Assembly: GCF_001418225.1 (NCBI RefSeq)
Contig: NZ_LIPT01000008.1
Location: 62,001-126,000, forward strand
Source of the DNA: Pannonibacter indicus
GTDB lineage: Bacteria; Pseudomonadota; Alphaproteobacteria; Rhizobiales; Stappiaceae
DNA length: 64,000 nt
Direction: 5' to 3'
Shown here in pieces: positions 1-9,017 of this stretch (position 1 is its first letter; each line of letters opens with the position of its first letter). The position numbers and the translations under genes were made by a program. The notes beneath the pieces were generated by a model, which did no database searches, was not told the DNA's origin, and worked only from the letters and a program-made list of their open reading frames with translations.

Positions 1-1
1 T

Positions 2-505
2 TCGGCTGACAATCCGCCGCTCTCGGCCAATGATGCGGTCCTGTCCCTCGGCCTTGCCTCGGACCGCACGTCGGTCTGGACAGTGTCGGCCGGTGACACA
101 CAGCATTCGCGCCTGATGGCTGCGGTTGGAGAAGGCTACCAGATCATCGCGGTGCCGGTGACCGAACTGCAGCCCTTCCAGGCCTTCGTCTATTGCGCCG
201 GCCCCAGCCTCAAGTCCGACAAATGCTCGCTCGCGGCCATCGAAATGATTGCGGAAGCGGTCTTCGTGAAGCTGCAGGACATGGGTGTCATCACCGCCCA
301 GCGCCCCGGCGCATTGTCCACCCGCGAGCGCAAGGTGCTTGAACTCACCGCCTTCGGCAAGACTGCAGGGGAAATTGCCGAGCTTCTGGATATTTCCCAG
401 CGTACGGTGCATGCCCACCTGCAGAACGCCAGCGTCAAGCTGAACGCCTCCAACAAGACCCATACGGTCGTTGAGGCCCTGCGCTACGGGCAGATCCGCG
501 TCTGA
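2..505 (+). CDS. LuxR-family transcriptional regulator, C-terminal part (5' end outside window)
   Basis: The frame is open from the first bases of the window, so the true start lies upstream; an internal GTG at 83 is not the start. The visible 167 codons hold the end of a probable autoinducer-binding domain and, over the last ~65 residues, a GerE/LuxR helix-turn-helix. It begins at LSTRERKVLELTAFGKTAGE and includes the recognition-helix region around ISQRTVHAHLQNA. Such proteins bind DNA as dimers, often in response to acyl-homoserine lactones. No luxI synthase is visible in the part of the locus seen here, so the ligand is unknown. A hairpin terminator follows 25 bases after the stop. Confidence 0.88.
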   Translation, partial: SADNPPLSANDAVLSLGLASDRTSVWTVSAGDTQHSRLMAAVGEGYQIIAVPVTELQPFQAFVYCAGPSLKSDKCSLAAIEMIAEAVFVKLQDMGVITAQRPGALSTRERKVLELTAFGKTAGEIAELLDISQRTVHAHLQNASVKLNASNKTHTVVEALRYGQIRV

Positions 506-530
506 GCGCGGATGAGGGCAAGATTCCGAA

Positions 531-567
531 GGCCCGCCAGTTGCATCCGGCGGGCCTTTTGTTTTTC
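531..567 (+). terminator. Rho-independent terminator after the LuxR gene
   Basis: An 8-bp GC-rich inverted repeat (GGCCCGCC / GGCGGGCC) is followed by a T-rich tract. It lies between the LuxR gene and the convergent DUF4332 gene. Confidence 0.8.
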
Positions 568-589
568 AGGCAGCTGCGAAGCTCGGCTG

Positions 590-1003
590 TCAGTATGTGA
601 GGATGGCCGGCAGTTGCTTGGCCTCTTCGATCCATCGGGCCACCATCGTCTCCGACGGCACCTGGCGGACAAGTCTTTTCACCGAATTCACCTCGGCCAT
701 TTTCGCGGTCAGATTTGCGGGCACCCGGTGCTTCAGTTCCTTCACAGTGTCGACACCAGCTGCTTCCAGCAGTTCGGAATATTCCTCTGCAACGCCCCTG
801 ATGCGCATCAGATCGGCCATGTTGGCCCATTTCAGGATCCGCTTGTGTTCGATGCCGGTTTCCGCGCCCAGCGCCTCGCGCCCCTTGGGATCCTTGGCAA
901 GCTCCAGCAGATCGCCGGTCGTCCGGATGCCCGCCGCGTGAAGCCTTTCTGCATAGACAGGACCGATGCCTTCAATATCAATGACTGGATAAGACATGCG
1001 CAT
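590..1003 (-). CDS. DUF4332 domain protein (helix-hairpin-helix-like)
   Basis: This is a 137-residue soluble protein. The start is placed at the ATG at 1003 because a strong ribosome site (AAAGGGAG) sits just upstream on the minus strand; the open frame runs on to 1081 without one. The N-terminal motif IEGIGPVYAERLHAAGI and the later repeat IRGVAEEYSELLEAAGV are paired helix-hairpin-helix-like units, as in DUF4332, a family of unknown function related to DNA-binding HhH folds. No enzyme motif is visible. It is convergent with the LuxR gene and divergent from the ATPase gene. A nucleic-acid-related role is only an inference from the fold. Confidence 0.8.
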   Translation of the reverse strand: MRMSYPVIDIEGIGPVYAERLHAAGIRTTGDLLELAKDPKGREALGAETGIEHKRILKWANMADLMRIRGVAEEYSELLEAAGVDTVKELKHRVPANLTAKMAEVNSVKRLVRQVPSETMVARWIEEAKQLPAILTY

Positions 1004-1184
1004 TACTCCCTTTAGCTCCCACCGGTCCGGCGCCGCAGCACCACCACCAATGCATTGAAGCCGCTGCGTCAAAAAATGCAATCACCCATGCCGCAACATT
1101 TTCCCGGGAGTGATTTGCCTCTGGACCGGGTCACATGCGGTGATAGAAATCACCAAGGGACATGACGCCAAAGGACGGGAAAAC

Positions 1185-2744
1185 GTGACGGACAGCATTT
1201 TCATTGGCAGCAGCGGCAAGGATGAGGTTCTGAACCTGAAGTTTGCCAACCGGCACGGGCTCATCACCGGGGCCACCGGCACCGGCAAGACGGTGACATT
1301 GCAGATCCTGGCGGAGGGCTTTTCCAAGGCCGGCGTCCCGGTCTTCTGTGCCGATGTGAAGGGCGATCTGTCGGGCATTGCCATGCCGGGCGATCCCAAG
1401 GACTTCCTGCTGAAGCGGGCAAAGGACATCGGCTATGCAGACCGCTATGAATTTGAAGGCTTCCCCACCGTCTTCTGGGATCTATTCGGCGAGCAGGGCC
1501 ATCCGCTCAGGGCAACCATCTCCGAGATCGGACCGCTGCTTCTGGCCCGGATGCTGGATCTCAACGAAACGCAGGAAGGCGTGCTGAACATTGCCTTTGA
1601 ACTGGCTGATGATGAGGGCCTGCTGCTGCTGGATCTGAAGGATCTGCGCGCCATGATCGCCCATGTGGGCGAGCGGGCGGCCGAGCTGTCACGCATCTAT
1701 GGCAATGTGTCTTCCGCCTCTGTGGGCGCCATTCAGCGCGCCTTGCTGGTGCTCGAACGCGAAGGCGCCGACAAGTTCTTTGGCGAGCCTGCCCTCGACA
1801 TCCGCGACTTTGCCCGTCAGAGCCGCGATGGGCTCGGCACCATCAACATTCTGGCCGCCGACCGGCTGATGCACTCGCCCCGGCTCTATGCCACCTTCCT
1901 GCTGTGGATGCTGTCGGAGCTGTTCGAGGAGCTGCCCGAGGTGGGCGATCCGGAAAAGCCAAAGCTGGTCTTTTTCTTCGACGAGGCGCATCTTCTGTTC
2001 ACCGGTGCCCCCAAGGCGCTGCTGCAGAAGGTGGAACAGGTGGTGCGTCTGATCCGCTCCAAGGGCGTGGGCGTTTATTTCGTCACCCAGAACCCGATGG
2101 ACGTGCCCGAGACGGTGCTGGCGCAGCTTGGCAACCGGGTTCAGCACGCATTGCGGGCCTTCACCCCGCGTGAGCAGAAGGCCGTGCGGGCCGCCGCCGA
2201 AACCTTCCGCCCCAACCCGAACCTTGATACCAGCAGCGTCATCATGGAAATGGGCGTTGGCGAGGCTTTGGTTTCGACGCTTGAAGGCAAGGGTGTGCCC
2301 TCTGTCGTGCAGCGCACGCTCATCCGTCCGCCCTCCTCCCGCCTTGGCCCCATCAGCGCGGCAGAGCGGCGCGACTGCATCCAGTCCAGCCCCCTCTTCG
2401 GCCTGTATGAGCGCGCCCGTGACCGGGAATCCGCCTATGAAATGCTAACCGAGCGCGCGCGTGATCAGGCGCGGATCGAGGAGCGCCAGCGGGAAGACGA
2501 TCTGCGCACCGGCGCCTATGACCGGGAAGAGCCAGCCCGCCGCACGCGCACCGGCTTCCAACTGCCGGATTTCGGCCGCGACGACCGGCCCCGGCAGGAC
2601 AGCCAGACCCAGCGGCGGCAGCGGGCCTCTTCCCGCGACACTGCACTGGAAGCAGGCATGAAATCCGCCGCCCGCAGCCTTGGCTCCTCGCTGGGCCGGG
2701 CGCTGGTGCGCGGTGTTCTGGGCTCGCTCAAGCGGGGCTTCTGA
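1185..2744 (+). CDS. HerA-like / YjgR-type ATPase (DUF853)
   Basis: A soluble P-loop ATPase of about 519 residues related to HerA/FtsK translocases and E. coli YjgR. Walker A (GATGTGKT) is at residues ~29-36 and Walker B (FFFDEAH) at ~263-269. Past the core, roughly residues 400-500, lies a low-complexity Arg/Asp/Glu/Gln-rich stretch, and the end is small and basic. The start is uncertain: GTG at 1185 has an AAGGA-like site upstream, but in-frame GTGs at 1110 and 1140 are also possible. No nurA nuclease gene is nearby, so a HerA-NurA repair role is not supported; the YjgR family has no settled function. Confidence 0.85.
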   Translation: MTDSIFIGSSGKDEVLNLKFANRHGLITGATGTGKTVTLQILAEGFSKAGVPVFCADVKGDLSGIAMPGDPKDFLLKRAKDIGYADRYEFEGFPTVFWDLFGEQGHPLRATISEIGPLLLARMLDLNETQEGVLNIAFELADDEGLLLLDLKDLRAMIAHVGERAAELSRIYGNVSSASVGAIQRALLVLEREGADKFFGEPALDIRDFARQSRDGLGTINILAADRLMHSPRLYATFLLWMLSELFEELPEVGDPEKPKLVFFFDEAHLLFTGAPKALLQKVEQVVRLIRSKGVGVYFVTQNPMDVPETVLAQLGNRVQHALRAFTPREQKAVRAAAETFRPNPNLDTSSVIMEMGVGEALVSTLEGKGVPSVVQRTLIRPPSSRLGPISAAERRDCIQSSPLFGLYERARDRESAYEMLTERARDQARIEERQREDDLRTGAYDREEPARRTRTGFQLPDFGRDDRPRQDSQTQRRQRASSRDTALEAGMKSAARSLGSSLGRALVRGVLGSLKRGF

Positions 2745-2892
2745 GCCCTGCTTCACCACTGCGGCGCACAATTCACTTCGCAGACGCAAGAAAATATGCC
2801 AATGACGCAGGCCATGCGCAACGCATCGGCCTGCGGCGGCCCCGCCCGGACCTTCCGGCAGTCTCCGCCATCAGGCATCTGGGAGGAACTGC

Positions 2893-3732
2893 ATGAGCGC
2901 TTCGGCTTCCGTCAGCGGCCTGACGCCGCCCGAGATCAAGGCCCGCAAGGGAGGCACACCGCTGGTGTGCCTCACCGCCTACACCACCCCCGTCGCCCGC
3001 ATTGCCGACACCGCCTGTGACGTGGTCCTGGTGGGCGACAGTGTCGGCATGGTGCTGCATGGCCTGCCCTCCACGCTCGGCGTCACCATGGAGATGATGG
3101 TCCTGCATGGCCAGGCCGTCCGGCGCGGCGTCGAAAAGGCCCTGCTCGTCATCGACATGCCCTTCGGCTCCTACGAGGAGAGCCCGGAACAGGCCTTCCG
3201 CAATGCCGCACGGCTGATGCGCGAAACGGGTGCTGGCGCGGTCAAGCTTGAGGGCGGCGAGACAATGGCGGAGACCATCGCCTTCCTCACCCGGCGCGGC
3301 ATTCCCGTCATGGCCCACATCGGCCTGACGCCGCAGGCGGTCAACGCTTTTGGCGGCTACAAGGTGCAGGGACGGGGCGAGGATCGCGCCCGCATTCTGG
3401 CCGATGCCCATGCGGTGGCGCAGGCCGGCGCCTTTTCGGTGGTGCTGGAAAAAGTGCCGGACAGCCTCGCGCGTCAGATCACGCAGGAGCTGGCCATTCC
3501 CACCATCGGCATCGGCGCCTCGGTGGATTGCGACGGGCAGATCCTCGTTATCGACGACATGCTCGGCATGTTCACCGCCTTCCGCCCCCGCTTCGTCAAG
3601 CGCTACGCCGAACTGGGCCACACGGCGAAGGCTGCCGTTGCTGCCTATGCCGAAGAGGTGCGCGCCCGCAGCTTCCCCGGCCCCGAACATGTCTTCGCTG
3701 ACGCGCCTCGCTCCAAGGGAGAAAAAGCATGA
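2893..3732 (+). CDS. panB: 3-methyl-2-oxobutanoate hydroxymethyltransferase
   Basis: PanB transfers a hydroxymethyl group from 5,10-methylenetetrahydrofolate to 2-oxoisovalerate, giving ketopantoate, the first committed step of pantothenate and CoA synthesis in the cytosol. The 279-residue length is normal. Visible family residues are the metal-binding D49 (in LVGDSVGM), D88 (VIDMPFGSY), E120 (VKLEGG) and the catalytic-position E186 (VLEKVP). A good ribosome site (GGGAGGAA) precedes the ATG. The stop overlaps the start of panC by four bases (ATGA), so the two are co-translated. Confidence 0.97.
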   Translation: MSASASVSGLTPPEIKARKGGTPLVCLTAYTTPVARIADTACDVVLVGDSVGMVLHGLPSTLGVTMEMMVLHGQAVRRGVEKALLVIDMPFGSYEESPEQAFRNAARLMRETGAGAVKLEGGETMAETIAFLTRRGIPVMAHIGLTPQAVNAFGGYKVQGRGEDRARILADAHAVAQAGAFSVVLEKVPDSLARQITQELAIPTIGIGASVDCDGQILVIDDMLGMFTAFRPRFVKRYAELGHTAKAAVAAYAEEVRARSFPGPEHVFADAPRSKGEKA

Positions 3733-4583
3733 GCCTTGAGACGATCAACCGCCTTGCCGCCCTGCGTGCCCGCACTGCCGGCTGGCGGCGCGAGGGGCTG
3801 ACCATTGGCGTGGTGCCCACCATGGGCGCGCTGCATGACGGCCATCTCAGCCTCGTGCGCACCGCCCTCACCCGCACCGACCGGGTCATCGTCACCCTTT
3901 TCGTCAACCCGAAGCAGTTCAACAACGCGGCGGATCTCGCCGCCTATCCGCGCACGGCCGAAAGCGATGCGGCCAAGCTCACACCGCTCGGCACCCATGT
4001 GCTCTACGCGCCGGAAGTGGAAGAGATCTATCCGGACGGTTTTGCCACCAATGTCTCCGTCAGCGGCGTCAGCGAAGGCCTGTGCGGCGCGCACCGGCCG
4101 GGGCACTTCGATGGCGTTGCAACGGTCGTCAGCAAGCTTCTGCTGCAGACCGGCGCAGACCTTGCCTTCTTCGGCGAGAAGGATTTCCAGCAACTGCAAG
4201 TGGTCAAGCGCATGGTACGTGATCTCGACATCCCGGTGGAGATCGTCCCCTGCCCGACGGTGCGCGAGGCGGACGGCCTCGCCATGTCATCCCGCAATGT
4301 GCGCCTGTCAGCGCAGGCCCGCAACACGGCAGCAGCCCTGCCCGCCGTCCTCTTCGCCGCCGCAGAGCGCCTGTCTGGCGGTGAAGCGGCAGAGCCCGTT
4401 CTGGCAGATGCCCGCGCAGCCATTGCAGCTGCCGGCTTCGGCGACCTTGAATATCTGGAACTGCGCGCCGAAAGCGACCTGACGCCCATGTCCCGCGCCG
4501 ACCGCCCCGCCCGCCTCCTCGCCGCCGTCTGGCTCGACGGCGTGCGCCTGATCGACAATGTAGAGGTGATGCCGCGGGTGTGA
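3729..4583 (+). CDS. panC: pantothenate synthetase (pantoate--beta-alanine ligase)
   Basis: PanC condenses pantoate with beta-alanine using ATP through a pantoyl-adenylate. The 284 residues carry the HIGH-like motif HDGH at 36-39 within [14 protein letters not shown] and a KMSKS-like segment around MSSRNVRLS near 190, both typical of this nucleotidyl-transferase fold. It overlaps panB by four bases, forming a panBC operon. Neither panD nor panE is in the window. It runs convergently into the multicopper oxidase gene 12 bases away. Confidence 0.97.
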   Translation: MSLETINRLAALRARTAGWRREGLTIGVVPTMGALHDGHLSLVRTALTRTDRVIVTLFVNPKQFNNAADLAAYPRTAESDAAKLTPLGTHVLYAPEVEEIYPDGFATNVSVSGVSEGLCGAHRPGHFDGVATVVSKLLLQTGADLAFFGEKDFQQLQVVKRMVRDLDIPVEIVPCPTVREADGLAMSSRNVRLSAQARNTAAALPAVLFAAAERLSGGEAAEPVLADARAAIAAAGFGDLEYLELRAESDLTPMSRADRPARLLAAVWLDGVRLIDNVEVMPRV

Positions 4584-4595
4584 GCTGCCCTTTCG

Positions 4596-5981
4596 TCACG
4601 CCTCAACGGAAATATAGCCCGTCAGGCCGGTCTTCTGATGTTCGATGACGTGACAGTGGAAGGCCCAGTTGCCGGGGTTGTCGGCCACAAGGCCGACCTC
4701 GATGGTTTCCTGCGCCATCAGCAGCGCCGTATCGGTCACCAGCGGCGGCAGTTCGCGCTTGTTGGAGCGCAGCAGCTGGAAGGACAGGCCGTGCAGATGG
4801 ATGGGGTGGTCGTTCTGCGTCTCGTTGCGCAGGCGCAGCACATAGGACCTGCCCTTGCGCAGCACCGCCAACGGATCGACCGGCCCCGGCGTATCCCCCT
4901 GCCAGGCCACCCGGTTGATGGACCAGAAATTCAGCCCCAGCGTGCCGCAGATGCTGGGCTGCGGCGCGGTTCCATCCGGCGTCCAGCCAAAGACGAAATC
5001 GATGGTTTCCGCCGAGGCCAGATCCGGCAGCAGCACGGGATTGGCGGGCAGCGGCTTCAGCTCCGCCAGACTGCGCTTAAGGCTCTGCCCTTGCGCCTTC
5101 AGCCGGGCCATCACGCGCGGCCCCTTCTGGGTGGCCAGCGTCACCTGCACCTCCTGCCCTTCCCCATCCGGCATGCGCAGCGCCACATCAGCGCGCTGGC
5201 CGGGGGCAAGAAGAATGCTGTCAGCAGACAGCGGCGAAGCCAGCGGGTTGGAATCCAGCGCAATCACCCGCGCCTCGCCGCCTGAAACAGCAAAGGTTCC
5301 AACGCGCGTTACATCCGTCATGATCAGGCGCAGCCGCACAAGCCCGCCCGCCGGGGCCTCATAGACGGGCTCTTCCCGCCAGTTTGCCGTGGAGACCGTG
5401 CCCAGCGTGCCGCCTCTGGCCGCGTTGCGCAGCTTGTAGAACTCGATGAACTGCCCGTCGCTGCCCAGCCGGAAATCGCGCAGGTTCAGCGGCAGATCGA
5501 GGTCAAAGCCGGGGTCTTCCGCCTCTTCCACGATCAGCGTGCCCGTCAGCCCTCTGGCCATCTGCTCCAGTGTGTTGCAATGGGGGTGATACCAGAAGGT
5601 GCCCGCATCCGGCGCGGTCAGCTCGTAGCGGAAGCTCTGTCCCGGCTCGATGGGGTCCTGCGTCAGGTAGGGCACGCCGTCCATGGCATTGGCGATGCGC
5701 AGGCCGTGCCAATGCACCACGGAAGCCTCTTCCAGCTGGTTCTGCACATCGACAATGAAAGGCTGGCCCTGCTTGAGCCGCAGCACAGGCGGCACGCCCG
5801 TATCGCCGAAACCCATCATGCCGCGGGTAACGGTGCCAGGGCGCAATTCATGCTCGCAAGGGCGGATCGGCAGCACGAAATCCGCCGCCTTTGCCCGGCT
5901 TGCGGCAAGACCGCCCGCCCCGAAGGCCGCAAGGCTTGCGGCTGTCCCGGTCAGGAATTCGCGGCGGGAGATGGAGAACAT
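4596..5981 (-). CDS. Tat-exported multicopper oxidase
   Basis: A 461-residue periplasmic oxidase with a twin-arginine signal (SRREFL at 4-9, hydrophobic stretch, likely cleavage after ~32). The copper sites are visible: HWHG at 90-93, HPH at 132-134, the C-terminal HPIHLHG, and HCH at 442-444 with H448. These place type 1 copper at C443 and the trinuclear cluster among the histidine pairs. The position that often holds an axial methionine is L453, as in many laccases. The protein oxidises a small substrate or metal and reduces O2 to water; the substrate (phenols, Cu(I), Mn) cannot be read from sequence. No copper chaperone or efflux gene is beside it, and no Met-rich insert typical of CueO is seen. 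Confidence 0.93.
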   Translation of the reverse strand: MFSISRREFLTGTAASLAAFGAGGLAASRAKAADFVLPIRPCEHELRPGTVTRGMMGFGDTGVPPVLRLKQGQPFIVDVQNQLEEASVVHWHGLRIANAMDGVPYLTQDPIEPGQSFRYELTAPDAGTFWYHPHCNTLEQMARGLTGTLIVEEAEDPGFDLDLPLNLRDFRLGSDGQFIEFYKLRNAARGGTLGTVSTANWREEPVYEAPAGGLVRLRLIMTDVTRVGTFAVSGGEARVIALDSNPLASPLSADSILLAPGQRADVALRMPDGEGQEVQVTLATQKGPRVMARLKAQGQSLKRSLAELKPLPANPVLLPDLASAETIDFVFGWTPDGTAPQPSICGTLGLNFWSINRVAWQGDTPGPVDPLAVLRKGRSYVLRLRNETQNDHPIHLHGLSFQLLRSNKRELPPLVTDTALLMAQETIEVGLVADNPGNWAFHCHVIEHQKTGLTGYISVEA

Positions 5982-6218
5982 GAGTTTTTCCTTCAGCTTG
6001 TGCCAGCGATCCTAGCACCGGCACGGCCAGATGCAATTTGGCCGGAAGGAACGGATTGACGCAGGGCGCAGCCATCTGTGTCCTTTGTCCGCGGCACACT
6101 TGCCCCGCTGGTCCGATGCCGCCATTGTGGCGCAACCGGAGCAAGGTCCCATGCCTTCGCCCCCGCCTTTTGCCCCCCTTTTGCCTCTTGATGGCAGACA
6201 CACCCCAGGAGCCTCTTT

Positions 6219-7607
6219 ATGAGCCAGATCGACAAGGTTCTCGCCCGCATTGACGCGGATCTCGACAACGCCCTTGCGCGCCTCTTCGACCTTATCAAGA
6301 TCCCCAGCATCTCCACCGACCCATCCTACAAGGCCGATTGCCGCAAGGCGGCCGAGTGGCTGGCGGCAGAGCTGACCAGCATCGGCATTCCTGCAAGCGT
6401 GCGTGATACGGCGGGTCATCCGATGGTCGTCGGCCACCGCAAGTCCGGCAAGCCCGGCCCGCATGTGCTGTTCTACGGTCACTATGACGTGCAGCCGGTC
6501 GATCCGCTGAACCTTTGGGAGACAGATCCCTTCGAACCGCGCATTGTCACCCGCGCCGATGGCTCGAAGATGATCGTTGCGCGCGGTGCCGCCGACGACA
6601 AGGGCCAGTTGATGACCTTCGTCGAAGCCGCCCGCGCCTATATCGCCGAAACGGGCGATCTGCCGGTGGATGTCTCCATCCTGTTCGAGGGCGAGGAAGA
6701 ATCCGGATCGCCCTCGCTGCACCCGTTCCTTGAAGCAAACCGTGACGAACTCTCCTGCGACCTCGCGCTTGTCTGCGACACCAGCATGTGGGACCGGGAC
6801 ACCCCGGCCATTGCCCTGATGCTGCGCGGCATGGTGGGGGACGAGATCATCGTCAAGGCCGCCGCCCGTGACCTGCACTCGGGCAGCTACGGCGGCTCGG
6901 CACAGAACCCGAACCATATCGTCGCCAGCATCATTGCGGGCCTGCATGACGAGAACGGCCGCATCACCCTGCCCGGCTTCTATGACGGCGTGCATGACCT
7001 GCCGGAGAGCCTCGCCGCAATGTGGTCGAAGCTCGATTTCTCGGCAGAGGAATTTCTTGGAGAAATCGGCCTCAAGTATCCGCGCGGCGAAAAGGGCCGC
7101 CTGCCTCTGGAGCACATCTGGACCCGGCCGACCGCCGAAGTGAACGGCATGTGGGGCGGCTATCAGGGGCCCGGCTCCAAGACGGTGATTCCGGCGGAAG
7201 CCCATGCCAAGTTCACCTTCCGCCTCGTTGGCGATCAGGATCCGGAAAAGGTGCGCGAATCCTTCCGCGCCTATGTACGCTCCAAGATCCCCGCGGACTG
7301 CACGGTGGATTTCATCGCCAAGGACGGCAGCCCGGCCATTTCCCTCAACCCGGATATGCCGGCCATTGCCAAGGGTCAGGCGGCGCTGAAGGCCGAATGG
7401 GGCAAGGAAGCCGCCCTCATCGGCATGGGCGGCTCCATTCCGATCGTCGGCGACTTCAAGCGCATGCTCGGCATGGACAGCATGCTCATCGGCTTCGGTC
7501 TTGATGACGACCAGATCCACTCGCCCAACGAGAAATACGAGCTGAAGAGCTTCCACAAGGGCATCCGCTCCTGGGCCCGCGTGCTGGAAGAACTGGCCAA
7601 GGCCTGA
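6219..7607 (+). CDS. M20 family metallopeptidase (dipeptidase/carboxypeptidase type)
   Basis: A cytosolic dizinc peptidase of 462 residues. Metal and catalytic motifs of the M20 clan are present in order: GHYDVQP (H88, D90), GAADDKGQ (metal-bridging D around 126) and EGEEESGS (catalytic and metal-binding glutamates ~159-161). A lid/dimerisation domain is inserted around 210-330. The length and the spacing of these motifs fit the M20A-type dipeptidases often annotated as DapE/ArgE-like, but there is no evidence for succinyl-diaminopimelate as substrate. It is a single-gene unit, with an inverted repeat after the stop. Confidence 0.92.
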   Translation: MSQIDKVLARIDADLDNALARLFDLIKIPSISTDPSYKADCRKAAEWLAAELTSIGIPASVRDTAGHPMVVGHRKSGKPGPHVLFYGHYDVQPVDPLNLWETDPFEPRIVTRADGSKMIVARGAADDKGQLMTFVEAARAYIAETGDLPVDVSILFEGEEESGSPSLHPFLEANRDELSCDLALVCDTSMWDRDTPAIALMLRGMVGDEIIVKAAARDLHSGSYGGSAQNPNHIVASIIAGLHDENGRITLPGFYDGVHDLPESLAAMWSKLDFSAEEFLGEIGLKYPRGEKGRLPLEHIWTRPTAEVNGMWGGYQGPGSKTVIPAEAHAKFTFRLVGDQDPEKVRESFRAYVRSKIPADCTVDFIAKDGSPAISLNPDMPAIAKGQAALKAEWGKEAALIGMGGSIPIVGDFKRMLGMDSMLIGFGLDDDQIHSPNEKYELKSFHKGIRSWARVLEELAKA

Positions 7608-7623
7608 TCAGATGCCTTCTGCC

Positions 7624-7655
7624 TGACCGCTCCGGACAATGCTCCGGAGCGGTCA
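7624..7655. terminator. Bidirectional terminator-like inverted repeat
   Basis: A perfect 13-bp inverted repeat (TGACCGCTCCGGA / TCCGGAGCGGTCA) lies between the convergent M20 and DUF1275 genes. Its right arm contains the DUF1275 stop codon. No clear T-tract follows on either side, so termination is inferred from the hairpin and its position. Confidence 0.55.
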
Positions 7656-8399
7656 AGCCCCGGCGCCCGAGGCGCCGTTCTGGCGGCTGCGCTTGCGCAC
7701 ATGGAAGATAGCCCGCGTGGCAATGAGGCTGAGCGCGCCGGAGCAGATGAACAAGAGCCCCGCCCCGATCTCCCGGTAGACGAGAACACCCGCCACGCCT
7801 CCGGCAAGGAACGACAGGATCGTCGCTCCGTGCAGGCGCAGCTTGGCCATGTTGTGGGCTGCATCCGTCTGCGTATCGCGCCCGCGCGCAATATCAACGG
7901 CAACCCCGATCTCGATGCCGATATCCGTCGCCATGCCGGAGACATGCGTCGTGCGCACCCGCGCATCGGAAATGCGGGTAACCGTTGCATTCTGCAGCCC
8001 CATAAGGAAGGCAAGGCCCAGCACCAGCACCGTGCTGCGCCATTCCGCCAGCAGCCACAGGTCGGCTGCCGCCAGCGCCGCCAGCAGAACGGCCTCACTG
8101 AAGATGCTGTAGGCATAGATGCCGATATTTCCTCTGCGGCGCCCGGCACTGATCATCAGAGCGGACACGGCAGCACCGGCGACAAACACCACGACGATCG
8201 TCAGGAAAAACAGGGCCGGCAGCCAGTTGCCCTCAGCCGCCTTGTCGGAGAACAGCGAGACATTGCCCGTCATGTTGGCCGAGAAGAAACCGACAGCGTA
8301 AAAAGCTGCCGCATTCAGCGCGCCAGAAATCGCAGCAAGCGAGCAGGCCAGCGCCAGATCGATCCGCTCGTTGCGTGCAAGCCCTTCCGCAATCAGCAT
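7653..8399 (-). CDS. DUF1275 (YoaK-type) integral membrane protein
   Basis: A 248-residue membrane protein with about six hydrophobic segments. The family signature is at the N-terminus: LACSLAAISGALNAAAFYAVG followed by FFSANMTGNVSLF, where the NMTGN motif is strongly conserved in DUF1275. The family is often called a YoaK-like transporter, but no substrate is established. The basic C-terminal tail (VRKRSRQNG) is expected in the cytosol. Upstream lies a 600-base gene-free stretch. Confidence 0.9.
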   Translation of the reverse strand: MLIAEGLARNERIDLALACSLAAISGALNAAAFYAVGFFSANMTGNVSLFSDKAAEGNWLPALFFLTIVVVFVAGAAVSALMISAGRRRGNIGIYAYSIFSEAVLLAALAAADLWLLAEWRSTVLVLGLAFLMGLQNATVTRISDARVRTTHVSGMATDIGIEIGVAVDIARGRDTQTDAAHNMAKLRLHGATILSFLAGGVAGVLVYREIGAGLLFICSGALSLIATRAIFHVRKRSRQNGASGAGA

Positions 8400-8511
8400 G
8401 TTGACAGTCCCGTCTCCATCCGCGACATCCCATTTGCGGCAAGGCTATAGCGGGCGCAGCAGAACGCAAGGCACTATGCCCGTCAGATGGAAAAACACCG
8501 GGTGGGTCCGC

Positions 8512-8550
8512 AAAAAACGGCAACCCCGCTGCCGCAGCTGCGGGGTTGCC
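8512..8550 (-). terminator. Strong Rho-independent terminator not assignable to a protein gene
   Basis: On the minus strand the stem GGCAACCCCG / CGGGGTTGCC is followed by GTTTTTT. The only minus-strand gene upstream is glcB, which has its own terminator at 8963-8992, so this one implies a separate transcript. Confidence 0.8.
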
Positions 8551-8700
8551 TTCTTCAAACAATTGACCAGCCCAAGACGGACAGTCAGTGCAATCTCCAG
8601 AACAGGCACACGCCTGCATCGAACTGGAAACAAGCACTTTCCGTCCAGTCTCCCCGGCTGCTGGCCTTGCAACCGGAGCCCGGTACCGGGCGCCTTCTGG
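8512..8700 (-). ncRNA. Candidate structured small RNA (minus strand)
   Basis: Read on the minus strand, the sequence folds into a long interrupted rod. Positions 8617-8612 pair with 8607-8602 (GCAGGC / GCCTGT) around a GTGT loop. 8630-8624 pair with 8600-8594 (TTTCCAG / CTGGAGA), 8638-8634 with 8591-8587 (AGTGC / GCACT), 8645-8640 with 8581-8576 (GACGGA / TCCGTC) and 8666-8661 with 8570-8565 (GGCCAG / CTGGTC). A separate 10-bp hairpin plus six T's closes the unit at 8550-8512. The 5' end is not defined and no sure promoter is seen. The internal-loop rod recalls 6S RNA, but the usual zapA/5-FCL neighbours are absent, so no identity is claimed. Confidence 0.35.
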
Positions 8701-8962
8701 CTCTTCTCGCACCGGTGGTACAGCGTCGATGGGGCGCGTTATGCGTTCTGTACCAACGTCAAGGTATGCTTGTCCCCTTGCGCTTTCAAGCCGAATGAGA
8801 AGCATGCAGAAAGCTTGTCTAGATGAATCCCACCAAAGTCTTACAATGTTTAACGAAAACGCTTAAAGACGCACCAAAACGACACAACCGCCCCACACGT
8901 TCACAGGGCGCGCGGACAAGTATCGAGAATCACAGCTCATTTCAGCGGCTTCACCCCCAAGA

Positions 8963-8992
8963 GAAAAGGCGCAGGCAACCGCTGCCTGCGCC
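8963..8992 (-). terminator. Terminator of glcB
   Basis: A perfect 10-bp inverted repeat (GGCGCAGGCA / TGCCTGCGCC) lies 26 bases past the glcB stop and is followed on the minus strand by TTTTCTC. Confidence 0.85.
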
Positions 8993-9017
8993 TCCTGCTT
9001 TTCCCTTGCTGCTGGTC

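Larger units (their letters stand above)
8400..9017. other. Gene-free interval with candidate structured RNA
   Basis: No credible protein gene is visible here: the open frames have no ribosome sites or recognisable motifs. The interval holds a rod-like inverted structure with its own minus-strand terminator (8512-8700) and the glcB terminator (8963-8992). Confidence 0.6.

Noticed and set aside
6012-7556. 514-codon minus-strand open frame opposite the M20 peptidase
   Set aside because: The M20 motifs on the plus strand are complete; the antisense product is His/Gly/Arg-rich without any family pattern.
8512-8700. Assignment of the structured RNA as 6S RNA
   Set aside because: The rod with internal loops is suggestive, but the usual neighbours (zapA, 5-formyl-THF cyclo-ligase) are absent and the conserved 6S bubble sequence could not be confirmed by eye.
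8233-8805. 190-codon minus-strand frame overlapping the DUF1275 start and the candidate RNA
   Set aside because: It has no ribosome site, overlaps a known gene in another frame, and crosses the terminator hairpin at 8512-8550.
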